From an uncultured Saprospiraceae bacterium (GTDB lineage: Bacteria > Bacteroidota > Bacteroidia > Chitinophagales > Saprospiraceae): 23,329 nucleotides of DNA. Both the position numbers and the translations under genes were made by a program. Location: NCBI GenBank assembly GCA_937967535.1, contig CALCMV010000325.1, positions 1 through 23,329 of the forward strand. The letters run 5' to 3'. The first letter of the stretch is position 1. Each line of letters begins with the position of its first letter. Below, in pieces: positions 1 to 7,089 of this stretch. The notes beneath the pieces were generated by a model that did not search any database, had not been told where the DNA came from, and saw only the letters and a list, made by a program, of their open reading frames with translations.

Positions 1-261
1 GACTGTAGGTCTTCCATTGATTTCAGCACTATATTCTTCCACCGCCACAATATCATTCTTGCCGACATCGCCTTTGATGACTTCAAGCACTCTGAAATTA
101 TTGATGTAAACATTTCCATTTTGGTGGGATTCTGCTTTGGCGTAAATCACAAGGTCAGAATTGTACGCCATTTCTGCTAAATCGGCAGGGGGAAAAATAA
201 TCGTTGCTTTTGAGTGGATAGTAACTGTAACTAAAACAATTAGTAATATCAGTTTTTTCAT
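1..261 (-). CDS. Partial secreted protein of unknown function (N-terminal 87 residues)
   Basis: An open frame runs from an ATG at 261 down to the window edge, so only the first 87 residues are visible and the stop lies outside. The start MKKLILLIVLVTVTIHSKA is a clear signal peptide: two lysines, a hydrophobic core, then a small-residue cleavage region near residue 19. The mature part reads as a beta-rich domain with segments such as SDLVIYAKAES and FRVLEVIKGDVG. This pattern is common in secreted Bacteroidota proteins with an 'SDLVvxGkV...VLKG' N-terminal region. I cannot name a function, and any C-terminal sorting domain would be beyond the edge. Export from the cytoplasm is the only confident inference. 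Confidence 0.7.
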   Translation of the reverse strand, partial: MKKLILLIVLVTVTIHSKATIIFPPADLAEMAYNSDLVIYAKAESHQNGNVYINNFRVLEVIKGDVGKNDIVAVEEYSAEINGRPTV

Positions 262-551
262 AGTAAAAAATAGTTTTTGGATTCATACGTGCATGTAGAG
301 ATATGAATCATTCAATGAGATGAACGGAGACCAACCACAGAAAAGAAATGTGAATAAAACGGGTGCTTGAAGGAAAGTTGCGGCTAAACTCCTTTGTATT
401 TCTGTATTTCGCCATAAAAGTAATATGATTTTATATTATCACATAAAAAATATGCAAAAAATAATAAATTATAAATGTTAAAGTTATGTTTTTTGCAAAA
501 AAAAATAAAAACGTCAAAAAAGCTCAAAAACCATTTCTAACAAAAAAATGT

Positions 552-559
552 TACCTTTG
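552..559 (+). promoter_or_regulatory. Bacteroidota-type -7 promoter element for the Nfu gene
   Basis: TACCTTTG matches the phylum -7 consensus TAnnTTTG. It lies 83 bases before the ATG at 643, so transcription would start near 566 and the leader would contain the hairpin at 585-627. No good TTG -33 element is visible about 20 bases upstream, which lowers confidence. Confidence 0.45.
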
Positions 560-584
560 TAGAAAGAATCTAAATAAGAATTAA

Positions 585-627
585 GTCAATAGTTCATAGA
601 AGAATAAGCGAACTATGAACTATTGAC
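585..627 (+). repeat. Perfect 15-bp inverted repeat in the Nfu leader
   Basis: GTCAATAGTTCATAG (585-599) is the exact reverse complement of CTATGAACTATTGAC (613-627), with a 13-base loop. The hairpin ends 15 bases before the ATG at 643. In the transcript it would place a stable stem next to the ribosome-binding region. No T-run follows, so it is not an ordinary terminator. Confidence 0.7.
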
Positions 628-642
628 CATCGACTAACAAAT

Positions 643-1251
643 ATGTCAACAATAGTAAAAGGACCTGTGATGCTCTATACCGAGCAAACTCCAAATCCCG
701 AATCCCTTAAATTTGTGACCAATCGTATGTTGTATGCGAATAATACGGCAGATTTTCGGGAAGAAGCATTGGCAAAAGAATGGTCGCCACTTGCAACAGA
801 ATTGTTTGAATTTCCCTTTGTAAAAGGCGTGTATATTGCCAATAATTTTGTGACAATTACCAAAGAATTCAACTACGCATGGGAAGACATCATGTTGAAT
901 ATCAAGGAGTTTATCAAAAATTATGTGCAAGAAGATAAGGCGATTATCAGTGAAGGATTTGAAGAAGTTAAGCGCGAGATAGAAGCCAAAAATATGGCTG
1001 AACATAGCGGCGACAATCCCGAACAAGCCCAGAAAATCAAAGAATTGATAGACACCTACGTAAAACCTGCTGTAGAAATGGACGGCGGCAATATCGAATT
1101 CAAATCTTTCCGCGACGGCGTGGTGAATGTGGTCATGCAAGGCTCATGTAGCGGATGTCCTTCTTCGACTGTGACGCTCAAAGCAGGTATCGAAGGCATG
1201 CTCAAACGTATGGTGCCGGAAGTGAAAGAAGTCGTGGCAGAAATGGGATGA
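643..1251 (+). CDS. NifU-family iron-sulfur scaffold protein with Nfu_N domain
   Basis: This 202-residue cytoplasmic protein most likely assembles or carries a [4Fe-4S] cluster and hands it to target enzymes. Residues about 10-95 match the Nfu N-terminal domain (TEQTPNPESLKFVTN is its hallmark). Residues about 128-200 match the NifU C-terminal domain (DTYVKPAVEMDGGNIEF). The CxxC cluster ligands are C169 and C172 in GSCSGCPSST. A short charged linker joins the domains. The layout is that of Nfu1/NfuA-type scaffolds, not of full NifU, because the IscU-like and ferredoxin-like domains are absent. ATG at 643 is preferred, since it follows the promoter and hairpin leader directly. A second ATG at 670 would also keep the whole Nfu_N domain. 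The gene stands alone. Confidence 0.9.
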   Translation: MSTIVKGPVMLYTEQTPNPESLKFVTNRMLYANNTADFREEALAKEWSPLATELFEFPFVKGVYIANNFVTITKEFNYAWEDIMLNIKEFIKNYVQEDKAIISEGFEEVKREIEAKNMAEHSGDNPEQAQKIKELIDTYVKPAVEMDGGNIEFKSFRDGVVNVVMQGSCSGCPSSTVTLKAGIEGMLKRMVPEVKEVVAEMG

Positions 1252-1315
1252 GAGAATTTTTGATTAATTATTTTGCTTCGCAAAAAATTCTTCAACGGAC
1301 ACATCATAAAAATAC

Positions 1316-1351
1316 AAAAGGCGTTCTGAAATCAGAACGCCTTTTTTTCTT
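1316..1351. terminator. Bidirectional intrinsic terminator
   Basis: A 10-bp stem, GGCGTTCTGA paired with TCAGAACGCC across a 2-base centre, is flanked by four A on the left and a T-run on the right. Read from either strand it is a hairpin followed by U residues. It sits between the converging Nfu gene (ends 1251) and the Cys-Cys repeat protein gene (ends 1400), so it can serve both. Confidence 0.85.
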
Positions 1352-1399
1352 GTATTGAAAATAATTATTGAATTTTATATTCAACATTAATTATCAATC

Positions 1400-1915
1400 T
1401 TAGTAAGAACCTGTACTTCCCGGATAAGTAATACCCGGACCGCCACAGCAACTATTACCTACATCCGAAGTAATAACAGTAGCCGGTGCAATACTTGTTG
1501 TAACACCTGTCGTGTAAATCACATTCGGATCACCTGCACCTATGCCATAATCGGTAGTTGTTGTACCATAAGTAGTTACGGTAGCCGTATTACCTGTTGG
1601 GTAAGTAGTACCTGTACCTCCCTGACAGCAGCTTCTCGCTGCGTAAAAAGGTCCTGACGAGGCGTATTCGCCTTGGTAAGTACCTATCGTGGTAGATGGC
1701 GCACTGTACGTTGTTGTACCCATAGAGACCACGTTAGGGTCGCCTACATAGCCAATCGTACTAGTGGATGTAGTAGTTGTAACTGCCGGTGTATATGCAA
1801 TTGTAGTTGCACCATTTGGGTAAGAAATACTCGCCCCTGTACAACATGCTTGTGCATATGCCCCTAAGCTAAACGCTGCTACAAACAGCATCATTAAGGT
1901 TACTTTTAATTTCAT
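1400..1915 (-). CDS. Secreted Thr-rich protein with repeated Cys-Cys motifs
   Basis: This 171-residue protein has a standard signal peptide (residues 1-21, cut after AYA). The mature part is low in charge and rich in Thr, Gly, Ser, Tyr and Val. It is built from internal repeats. A Cys-Cys pair followed by Gly and then a YP motif recurs at C24-C25 (YP 32-33), C96-C97 (YP 105-106) and C156-C157 (YP 164-165). A GDPNV motif recurs at 58-62 and 128-132. That gives two units of about 72 and 60 residues plus a short third unit that ends the protein. I do not recognise a family. The three vicinal Cys pairs could form disulfides or bind metal outside the cytoplasm; that is inference. ATG at 1915 begins a textbook signal peptide. 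No sorting domain is visible. Confidence 0.8.
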   Translation of the reverse strand: MKLKVTLMMLFVAAFSLGAYAQACCTGASISYPNGATTIAYTPAVTTTTSTSTIGYVGDPNVVSMGTTTYSAPSTTIGTYQGEYASSGPFYAARSCCQGGTGTTYPTGNTATVTTYGTTTTDYGIGAGDPNVIYTTGVTTSIAPATVITSDVGNSCCGGPGITYPGSTGSY

Positions 1916-2180
1916 AATTAAAGCACTTTAAAAATTAAAAATTTGTTTGTCGACAAAATCTTTATTTCTGAGATTCCAATGCCAAATTTATAGGATTAAT
2001 TGAAACTACGCAATGTTTTTGCCAAAAAATAAATACATGAGTAAATGATATGATACGACAAAGCACTGTATTATTCAAGCATTTCAACATTAAGTATTGA
2101 TATAAAAGACTCTGTTTCACGATTGTAGTAACGGTTTTGTGACACCAATTTTGTGTTTTTATACGAAAAATGTATCTACT

Positions 2181-2383
2181 TGGACTTTGGACAAAATGGG
2201 AATTAGGTAACTGGGAAATTAGGCTTAATATTGTAACTCATTGATAATCAATTGAATGTTTTTATTACTAAAATAAAATAGTTTATTAATTTTTTTATAT
2301 AAAACTCTAAAAAAGTCCCGATAGTTATCGGGATTACCGAATTTCCAAATTACCCAATTTCCTCTGTCCAAAGTCTAATATCT
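2181..2383. repeat. Hairpin form of a dispersed repeat (copy A)
   Basis: 2181-2310 is about 80% identical by eye to 15731-15862, both running from TGGACTTTGGACAAAATGGG to AAAACTCTAA. In this copy the first 45 bases return as an imperfect inverted copy at 2339-2383, so the unit folds back on itself. Inside lies an 18-base palindrome (2316-2333) with arms TCCCGATA and TATCGGGA. Its right arm abuts the transposase remnant. Confidence 0.65.
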
Positions 2384-2385
2384 AC

Positions 2386-2634
2386 AAACGCTTTTATAAT
2401 TGAGAATGTGTTCATCAACAGTTTTTCAAACTTATGTTTGCCTACTCCCCGTAGTAGTTCACGCTCCTGTTCGTCACAGCACATCATCACACGCATCGAA
2501 CGTGTGCCCATGCGAGGGTAATCTTCGCGGTGGGTTTTGACACATTCAATAATTTGTACATCACGCGCCGACAGAATTGTCCAACGATTTAAATACTGAT
2601 GAAAACCTTGCCTTTTCTTTAGAGGAGGAACAGT
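2386..2634 (-). pseudogene. Fragment of an IS3-like transposase (OrfB N-terminal part)
   Basis: Reading leftward from 2634, the frame gives about 83 residues containing GFHQYLNRW, QIIECVKTHREDYPRMGTRS and LLRGVGKHKFEKLL. This matches the N-terminal part of IS3-type OrfB transposases from Bacteroidota: an 'AFHQYxxR' segment, then 'IIxxVxxIRxxxPRxGTRKL', then 'GRDKFxxLL'. A TGA stop lies just upstream at 2635-2637, and the DDE catalytic domain is missing. The frame runs on into the neighbouring repeat arm at about 2385, where homology appears to end. It is a dead remnant. No terminal inverted repeats are visible. Family assignment rests on pattern recall, not on a search. Confidence 0.6.
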
Positions 2635-2784
2635 TCAAACGGATTTTTCAGACGAGTTTTTGTTGATGCAAAAATAGACGAGTAGTGACAATTCCTAAAC
2701 TTTTTTCCAACACTATACGTTACATCCAATCTAAGAGGTGTCTAAATGAACGAAGAAAAACAAGTGACAATTTGAAAAGTTTTT

Positions 2785-2792
2785 TACTTTTG
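2785..2792 (+). promoter_or_regulatory. -7 promoter element for topA
   Basis: TACTTTTG fits TAnnTTTG and lies 89 bases before the topA ATG. No well-placed TTG -33 element is seen about 20 bases upstream; a TTTG at 2771-2774 is too close. Confidence 0.4.
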
Positions 2793-2881
2793 CATCTTGT
2801 CAAAATAAACGCGGGTTGCAAATTACAGTTTACGGATGTAAAAAAACGTAAGCCATAGGCTACAATCCGAATTAGAACGAT

Positions 2882-5449
2882 ATGGCTAAAAATTTACTCA
2901 TAGTAGAGTCACCTGCAAAGGCAAAAACCATCGAAAAATACTTGGGAAAGGATTTTTCTGTCAAGTCCAGCTTCGGACATATACGCGATTTATCAAAGGG
3001 CGATAATGCTGTTGATATCGAAAAGGGATACGAACCTCAATACATCATTCCGGAAGATAAACAACGGGTAGTCAATGACTTAATTAGCTCGGTCAAGAAA
3101 GTAGACGAGGTTTGGCTCGCAACGGATGAGGATCGCGAAGGAGAAGCTATTTCGTGGCACTTGTGCAAAGTATTGGGCTTGGATGAGCGCACTACCAAGC
3201 GCATCGTTTTCCGCGAAATTACGAAACCCGCTTTGCAAAAAGCCATCGAATCGCCCCGAACAGTGGACTTGGATTTGGTGGATGCACAGCAGGCTCGACG
3301 CATACTTGACCGACTTGTAGGCTTTGAATTGTCCGGTCTTTTGTGGAAAAAAATGAAATTCGGACTCTCTGCGGGGCGTGTACAATCGGTAGCCGTCAAA
3401 TTAATCGTAGAGCGTGAGCAAGATATTGAAAATTTCAAGGTGACAGCTTTTTATAAGGTATCCGCTATTTTCAAAGTCAAAAATGCACAAGGCAAATTGG
3501 TCAATCTGAAAGCCGAAATGCCCGCACGATTTGAGCAGGAAAGTGATGCCGCCGATTTTCTCAATAAATGTGTCGGCGCAACATTTATGGTAGGAAAAAT
3601 AGACGTAAAACCCGCCAAACGCACCCCTGCTGCACCTTTTATCACCTCTACCTTGCAGCAGGAAGCGAGCCGCAAATTGGGCTTTTCGGTCAGTCGTACT
3701 ATGACGGTGGCACAACGCCTCTACGAAGCAGGTTTTATCAGCTACATGCGTACTGATTCTACCAATTTGAGCGAAACTGCCCTGCAAGCTGCCGCCGCCG
3801 AAATCACCAAAAAATACGGCGAAAAATACCAACACACTCGTCGTTACAAAAAGAAATCATCGTCGGCACAGGAGGCACACGAAGCCATCCGCCCGACCAA
3901 TTTTGCCCAACCTACCGCCGGTGCCAACCGCGACCAACAACGCCTTTACGAACTTATTTGGAAGCGTGCCATTGCCTCACAAATGTCTGATGCTCAATTG
4001 GAAAGAACAAAAGTAGCCATCGAAGTTTCGACTGTGCCTGATGCGCGTTTGGTGGCTAATGGTGAGGTCATTAAGTTTGATGGTTTTCTCAAAGTTTATC
4101 TCGAATCTACCGATGAGGAAGATGAGGAAGGCGGTGCTACAAAAGGCATCCTGCCACCACTTAGCATCGGGCAGGTACTTGAGCTATATGAGATGACCGC
4201 GATTGAAAGATTTACACGCCCGCCTGCACGATATACGGAGGCGAGTCTGGTCAAAAAAATGGAGGAAATGGGCATTGGTCGTCCTTCGACTTACGCACCT
4301 ACGATTACCAAAATTACAGAAAAAAAACGCGGTTATATCCTCAAAGACCCACGCGAAGGCAAAGAACGCAAGTATAATGTCTATACGCTGAAAGATGATA
4401 ATGTAAATAAGGTCATTCAAAGTGAAATTACAGGCGCGGAGAAAAATAAACTTTATCCGAGTGATACAGGGATGTTGGTTACTGATTTTCTGTCGAATTA
4501 TTTTGACAATATCATGGACTACAAATTCACCGCGAATATTGAGGAAAAATTTGATGAAATCGCCGAAGGACAAGAGAAATGGCGCGAAATGATTGACCGT
4601 TTTTACAAACCATTTCACAAAGATGTAGAACAAACACTCGAAATAGCCGAGCGCGTAACAGGTGAGCGCATACTCGGAAAAGACCCGGAATCTGGCAGAA
4701 CTGTTCTCGTCCGTCTTTCGCGCAACGGACCTGTCGTACAAATCGGCGCACCCGACGAACTCGCCGAAGACGAAAAGCCCCGCTATGCCAATCTCAAGCC
4801 CGACCAAGCCATGTCGAAAGTGGAATTGGATGATGTACTCGACCTTTTCCAACTGCCTAAGAATCTTGGTAATTACGAAGATAAAGAAGTCATCATAGGT
4901 CGTGGGCGTTTTGGTCCTTATGTCAAGTTTGACGAAAAATTTATCTCTATTCCGCGCGAGGAAGACCCGCTAAAAGTGACGATGGAACGCGCCATCCAAC
5001 TTATCGAAATCAAGCGCAAAGAAGACGCGCCTGAAGGCGAATATCAGAACATCCCCTACACACGCGGCAAGGGGCGTTTTGGTCCGTTTTTGAAATGGAA
5101 CGATATGTTTATCAACATTCCCAAGCGATACGACCCCGAAATGCTTTCTACCGAAGAGGCACATACACTCATCAAAGCCAAAATCGAAAAAGAGGCGAAT
5201 CGCTACATCCACAATTGGGAAGATGAACTCAAACTATCGGTACAAAATGCACGTTGGGGACCACTCATCAAGCATGGCAAAAATAAATATGACCTCCGCC
5301 ATCCCGATGGCAAACGCATGACATCCGAAGAGGCAAAAGCAATGAGCTTAGAGCAAATCAAGGCGATTGTTTTGTCGCAAGATGCTTCTGCATTCGATGA
5401 GAAAAAGAAGAAGAAAAAATCGCCTGCTAAAAAGAAGAAGAAGAAGTGA
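2882..5449 (+). CDS. topA: DNA topoisomerase I (type IA)
   Basis: This 855-residue enzyme relaxes negative supercoils by cutting one DNA strand. The Toprim domain starts at residue 4 (LLIVESPAKAKTIEKYLG), with E9 and the acidic triad D82, D84 and E86 in ATDEDREGEA. The nucleophilic tyrosine is Y288 in FISYMRTDST, as in the family. The C-terminal third lacks the Cys4 zinc fingers of the E. coli enzyme. Instead it carries repeated beta modules with GRGRFGPYVKF, GKGRFGPFLKW and NARWGPLIKHG, the usual zinc-free Bacteroidota arrangement. The last 20 residues are almost all lysine, a basic tail likely to help DNA binding. ATG at 2882 is the natural start, because the Toprim motif begins at once. 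The gene is single and followed by a long inverted repeat. Confidence 0.97.
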   Translation: MAKNLLIVESPAKAKTIEKYLGKDFSVKSSFGHIRDLSKGDNAVDIEKGYEPQYIIPEDKQRVVNDLISSVKKVDEVWLATDEDREGEAISWHLCKVLGLDERTTKRIVFREITKPALQKAIESPRTVDLDLVDAQQARRILDRLVGFELSGLLWKKMKFGLSAGRVQSVAVKLIVEREQDIENFKVTAFYKVSAIFKVKNAQGKLVNLKAEMPARFEQESDAADFLNKCVGATFMVGKIDVKPAKRTPAAPFITSTLQQEASRKLGFSVSRTMTVAQRLYEAGFISYMRTDSTNLSETALQAAAAEITKKYGEKYQHTRRYKKKSSSAQEAHEAIRPTNFAQPTAGANRDQQRLYELIWKRAIASQMSDAQLERTKVAIEVSTVPDARLVANGEVIKFDGFLKVYLESTDEEDEEGGATKGILPPLSIGQVLELYEMTAIERFTRPPARYTEASLVKKMEEMGIGRPSTYAPTITKITEKKRGYILKDPREGKERKYNVYTLKDDNVNKVIQSEITGAEKNKLYPSDTGMLVTDFLSNYFDNIMDYKFTANIEEKFDEIAEGQEKWREMIDRFYKPFHKDVEQTLEIAERVTGERILGKDPESGRTVLVRLSRNGPVVQIGAPDELAEDEKPRYANLKPDQAMSKVELDDVLDLFQLPKNLGNYEDKEVIIGRGRFGPYVKFDEKFISIPREEDPLKVTMERAIQLIEIKRKEDAPEGEYQNIPYTRGKGRFGPFLKWNDMFINIPKRYDPEMLSTEEAHTLIKAKIEKEANRYIHNWEDELKLSVQNARWGPLIKHGKNKYDLRHPDGKRMTSEEAKAMSLEQIKAIVLSQDASAFDEKKKKKKSPAKKKKKK

Positions 5450-5460
5450 TTTTTATTCAT

Positions 5461-5527
5461 ATGTCAGACCGCCTCTTTGTCAGAAATCAGAAATTATCTG
5501 ACTCCTGACAGCGAGGCGGTCTGGCAT
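5461..5527. terminator. Long hairpin after topA, probable terminator
   Basis: ATGTCAGACCGCCTC (5461-5475) pairs with GAGGCGGTCTGGCAT (5513-5527), leaving one G-T wobble over 15 positions. The 37-base interior also contains shorter matching GTCAG and CTGAC words. ATATTTTT follows on the right. It starts 12 bases after the topA stop, so termination is plausible. Shared CAGAC/GTCTG words link it loosely to the 31-bp palindromes nearby. Confidence 0.55.
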
Positions 5528-5611
5528 TATATTTTTCTGATTGTAACGTTTTGCGTTAGTAAAAACATGATAGCATTTAATATGCTGATTTTCAGAATTT
5601 TGCGAACCTTA

Positions 5612-5642
5612 CTCGTCGGACATTTTCAAAATGTCAGACGAG
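5612..5642. repeat. 31-bp palindrome family, copy 1 (intergenic)
   Basis: Arms CTCGTCGGACATTTT and AAAATGTCAGACGAG flank one central C; 14 of 15 positions pair. This copy is the inverted orientation of copy 2 at 5748-5778 and differs from its reverse complement only at the outermost bases. Confidence 0.8.
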
Positions 5643-5699
5643 ACGAATTTACAATTTAATTTGAACGATTATTAATAAATTGTTTTATTTTTATTTTGT

Positions 5700-5719
5700 A
5701 CCCCGATAGCTATCGGGGT
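5700..5719. repeat. Perfect 20-bp palindrome
   Basis: ACCCCGATAGCTATCGGGGT is fully self-complementary. The same core with one altered centre base occurs at 2316-2333, suggesting a dispersed motif and not chance. It lies between two copies of the 31-bp palindrome. Confidence 0.75.
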
Positions 5720-5747
5720 CATTTTAAATAAATAATGAGGAAATGTT

Positions 5748-5778
5748 GTCGTCTGACATTTTGAAAATGTCCGACGAC
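5748..5778. repeat. 31-bp palindrome family, copy 2 (intergenic)
   Basis: Arms GTCGTCTGACATTTT and AAAATGTCCGACGAC flank a central G; 14 of 15 positions pair. The outer 11 bases at each end are identical to those of copy 3 inside lpxB. Confidence 0.8.
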
Positions 5779-5828
5779 TTAGGCTTGTCCCGACGAATGA
5801 CGGGGTTTATCTTCCAATTTAAATTACA

Positions 5829-6995
5829 TCACCAACGCAATCCGTTACAATCAGATATTTTTAAATATTCAAGCATCAGTCGTGCAGCCCTTTCTGATGC
5901 GCCTTTCCCACCTAATTTTTTCCGCAAAACCTTGTAATTGGCTTGTATTTCGTGGTATTTTTTTGGGCTTAAAATTGCCGATAATTCGCGGACAATATTC
6001 TCCACAGTCAAATCATCTTGAATCAATTCTTTGACTACTTCTTTCTCACAAATTAAATTGACCAAAGAAATATAATCCACTTTTACCAATCGCTTTGCAA
6101 TTTGGTAAGACAAGGCATTCCCACGATAACACACCACCTGCGGTACGCCAAATAATGCCGTTTCGAGCGTAGCCGTTCCCGATGTTACGAGGGCTGCGGT
6201 ACTTTTTTTAAGCAAATTATAAGTCTGATTTTCAAGAAGTTGTACTTTGTTATTTAAAAACGGCTCATACACTTCCTGCGCCACACCCGGCGCACCTGCA
6301 ATCACAAAACGATAGCCCTCAAACTGTGGCACTACCTCCAACATCAGGCTCAACATTCGTTTAATTTCTTGTTGGCGACTGCCGGGGAGGAGGGCAATAA
6401 TAGCTCTGTCGTCTGACACTTCAAAAGTGTCCGACGACTTATGCGGAGACCGTCCAGAGTCGTCGGACACCATTGAGGTGTCAGACGACACAACCACATC
6501 CAACAAAGGATGCCCCACAAAATCTACCTCCACATCATGTTTTTTATAAAAATCTTTCTCAAAAGGCAGTATCACAAACATGCGTTCCACATCTCGCCGG
6601 ATACGCTCGACGCGCCCTTCTTTCCAAGCCCATATTTGCGGTGAAATGTAGTAAAACACCCGAATCCCTTCCCGCTGCGCCCATTCCGCAATCCGCAGAT
6701 TGAAGCCCGGATAATCCACCAAAATCAGTATATCCGGTTGGTATTGGCTGATGTCTTGTTTGCAAAATTTGAGATTATTCAGAATAGTACGAATATTTTT
6801 AGCGACTTCCAGAAAACCCATAAAAGCCAAGTCGCGATAATGCTTCACCAATTCGCCTCCGGCACTTTGCATCAGATCGCCGCCCCATACACGAAATTCG
6901 ATTTGAGTATGTTGCTGCTGCAAGGCATTCATCAGATTAGCCGCATGCAAATCGCCCGAAGCCTCTCCCGCAATGATGTAACATTTTAAGTTCAA
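5829..6995 (-). CDS. lpxB: Lipid-A-disaccharide synthase
   Basis: LpxB joins UDP-2,3-diacylglucosamine and lipid X into the lipid A disaccharide at the inner membrane. Hallmarks are YIIAGEASGDLHAANLM at the N-terminus, then VDYPGFNLRIAEWA, YYISPQIWAWKEGRVERIRR, FVGHPLLD, ALLPGSRQQEIKRML, SGTATLETAL and VDYISLVNLI. No ATG exists upstream of the conserved start. The frame is open from a TTG at 7049, just after a TGA. I choose the TTG at 6995, giving 388 residues (E. coli LpxB has 382), because residues before it read as translated 12-bp tandem repeat. The linker between FVGHPLLD and ALLPGSR (about residues 168-197) is encoded by two copies of a 31-bp palindrome and is rich in Ser and Asp. The gene is last in an operon with surE and a small membrane protein gene. 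Confidence 0.93.
   Translation of the reverse strand: MNLKCYIIAGEASGDLHAANLMNALQQQHTQIEFRVWGGDLMQSAGGELVKHYRDLAFMGFLEVAKNIRTILNNLKFCKQDISQYQPDILILVDYPGFNLRIAEWAQREGIRVFYYISPQIWAWKEGRVERIRRDVERMFVILPFEKDFYKKHDVEVDFVGHPLLDVVVSSDTSMVSDDSGRSPHKSSDTFEVSDDRAIIALLPGSRQQEIKRMLSLMLEVVPQFEGYRFVIAGAPGVAQEVYEPFLNNKVQLLENQTYNLLKKSTAALVTSGTATLETALFGVPQVVCYRGNALSYQIAKRLVKVDYISLVNLICEKEVVKELIQDDLTVENIVRELSAILSPKKYHEIQANYKVLRKKLGGKGASERAARLMLEYLKISDCNGLRW
6408..6438. repeat. 31-bp palindrome family, copy 3 (inside lpxB)
   Basis: Arms GTCGTCTGACACTT and AAAGTGTCCGACGAC form a near-perfect palindrome. The outer 11 bases on each side are identical to intergenic copy 2. On the lpxB strand it encodes roughly SSDTFEVSDD, in frame and without a stop. 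Confidence 0.8.
6459..6489. repeat. 31-bp palindrome family, copy 4 (inside lpxB)
   Basis: Arms GTCGTCGGACACC and GGTGTCAGACGAC give the opposite orientation to copy 3, 20 bases away. On the lpxB strand it encodes roughly SSDTSMVSDD. Copies 3 and 4 therefore give two near-identical decapeptides separated by SGRSPHK. Confidence 0.8.
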
Positions 6996-7089
6996 GTCTA
7001 AGTTCAAGATTAAGTTTGAAGGCAAGTTTTTCGCTACGCGAAAAATCAATCAAAAATGATTCTCATTCATTCACTCATTCACTCACTCA

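Larger units (their letters stand above)
262..642. other. AT-rich gap between divergent genes
   Basis: This 381-base gap separates the - strand secreted protein gene from the + strand Nfu gene. It is strongly AT-rich from about 420 to 545, with no open frame of note. The right third holds a -7 promoter element (552-559) and a 15-bp-stem hairpin (585-627), listed separately. I see no recognisable promoter for the leftward gene. Confidence 0.6.
1916..2881. other. Long gap with repeats and a transposase remnant
   Basis: This 966-base stretch has no intact gene. From left to right it holds about 260 AT-rich bases upstream of the leftward Cys-Cys protein gene with no motif I can defend, a 200-bp inverted repeat (2181-2383), a decayed transposase fragment on the - strand (2386-2634), and the topA upstream region with a -7 element (2785-2792). 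Confidence 0.7.
5528..5828. other. Gap between converging topA and lpxB, filled with palindromes
   Basis: No gene is seen here. The stretch contains two copies of a 31-bp palindrome (5612-5642 and 5748-5778) and a perfect 20-bp palindrome (5700-5719). Short open frames across it follow the repeats and show no protein-like composition. Confidence 0.6.

Noticed and set aside
4184..4852. 222-codon open frame on the - strand inside topA
   Set aside because: It lies wholly within the clear topA reading frame, and its protein is rich in Phe, Ile, His and Cys in the way antisense frames of AT-rich genes are. No domain is recognisable.
5477..5937. Short + strand open frames after topA
   Set aside because: They run through the palindromic repeats and into the 3' end of lpxB on the other strand; the peptides are repeat translations.
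5612..6489. Possible CRISPR array from repeated 31-base units
   Set aside because: Only four copies, in mixed orientation, with spacings of 105, 629 and 20 bases and each unit internally palindromic. No cas genes are present and two copies are within a coding gene.
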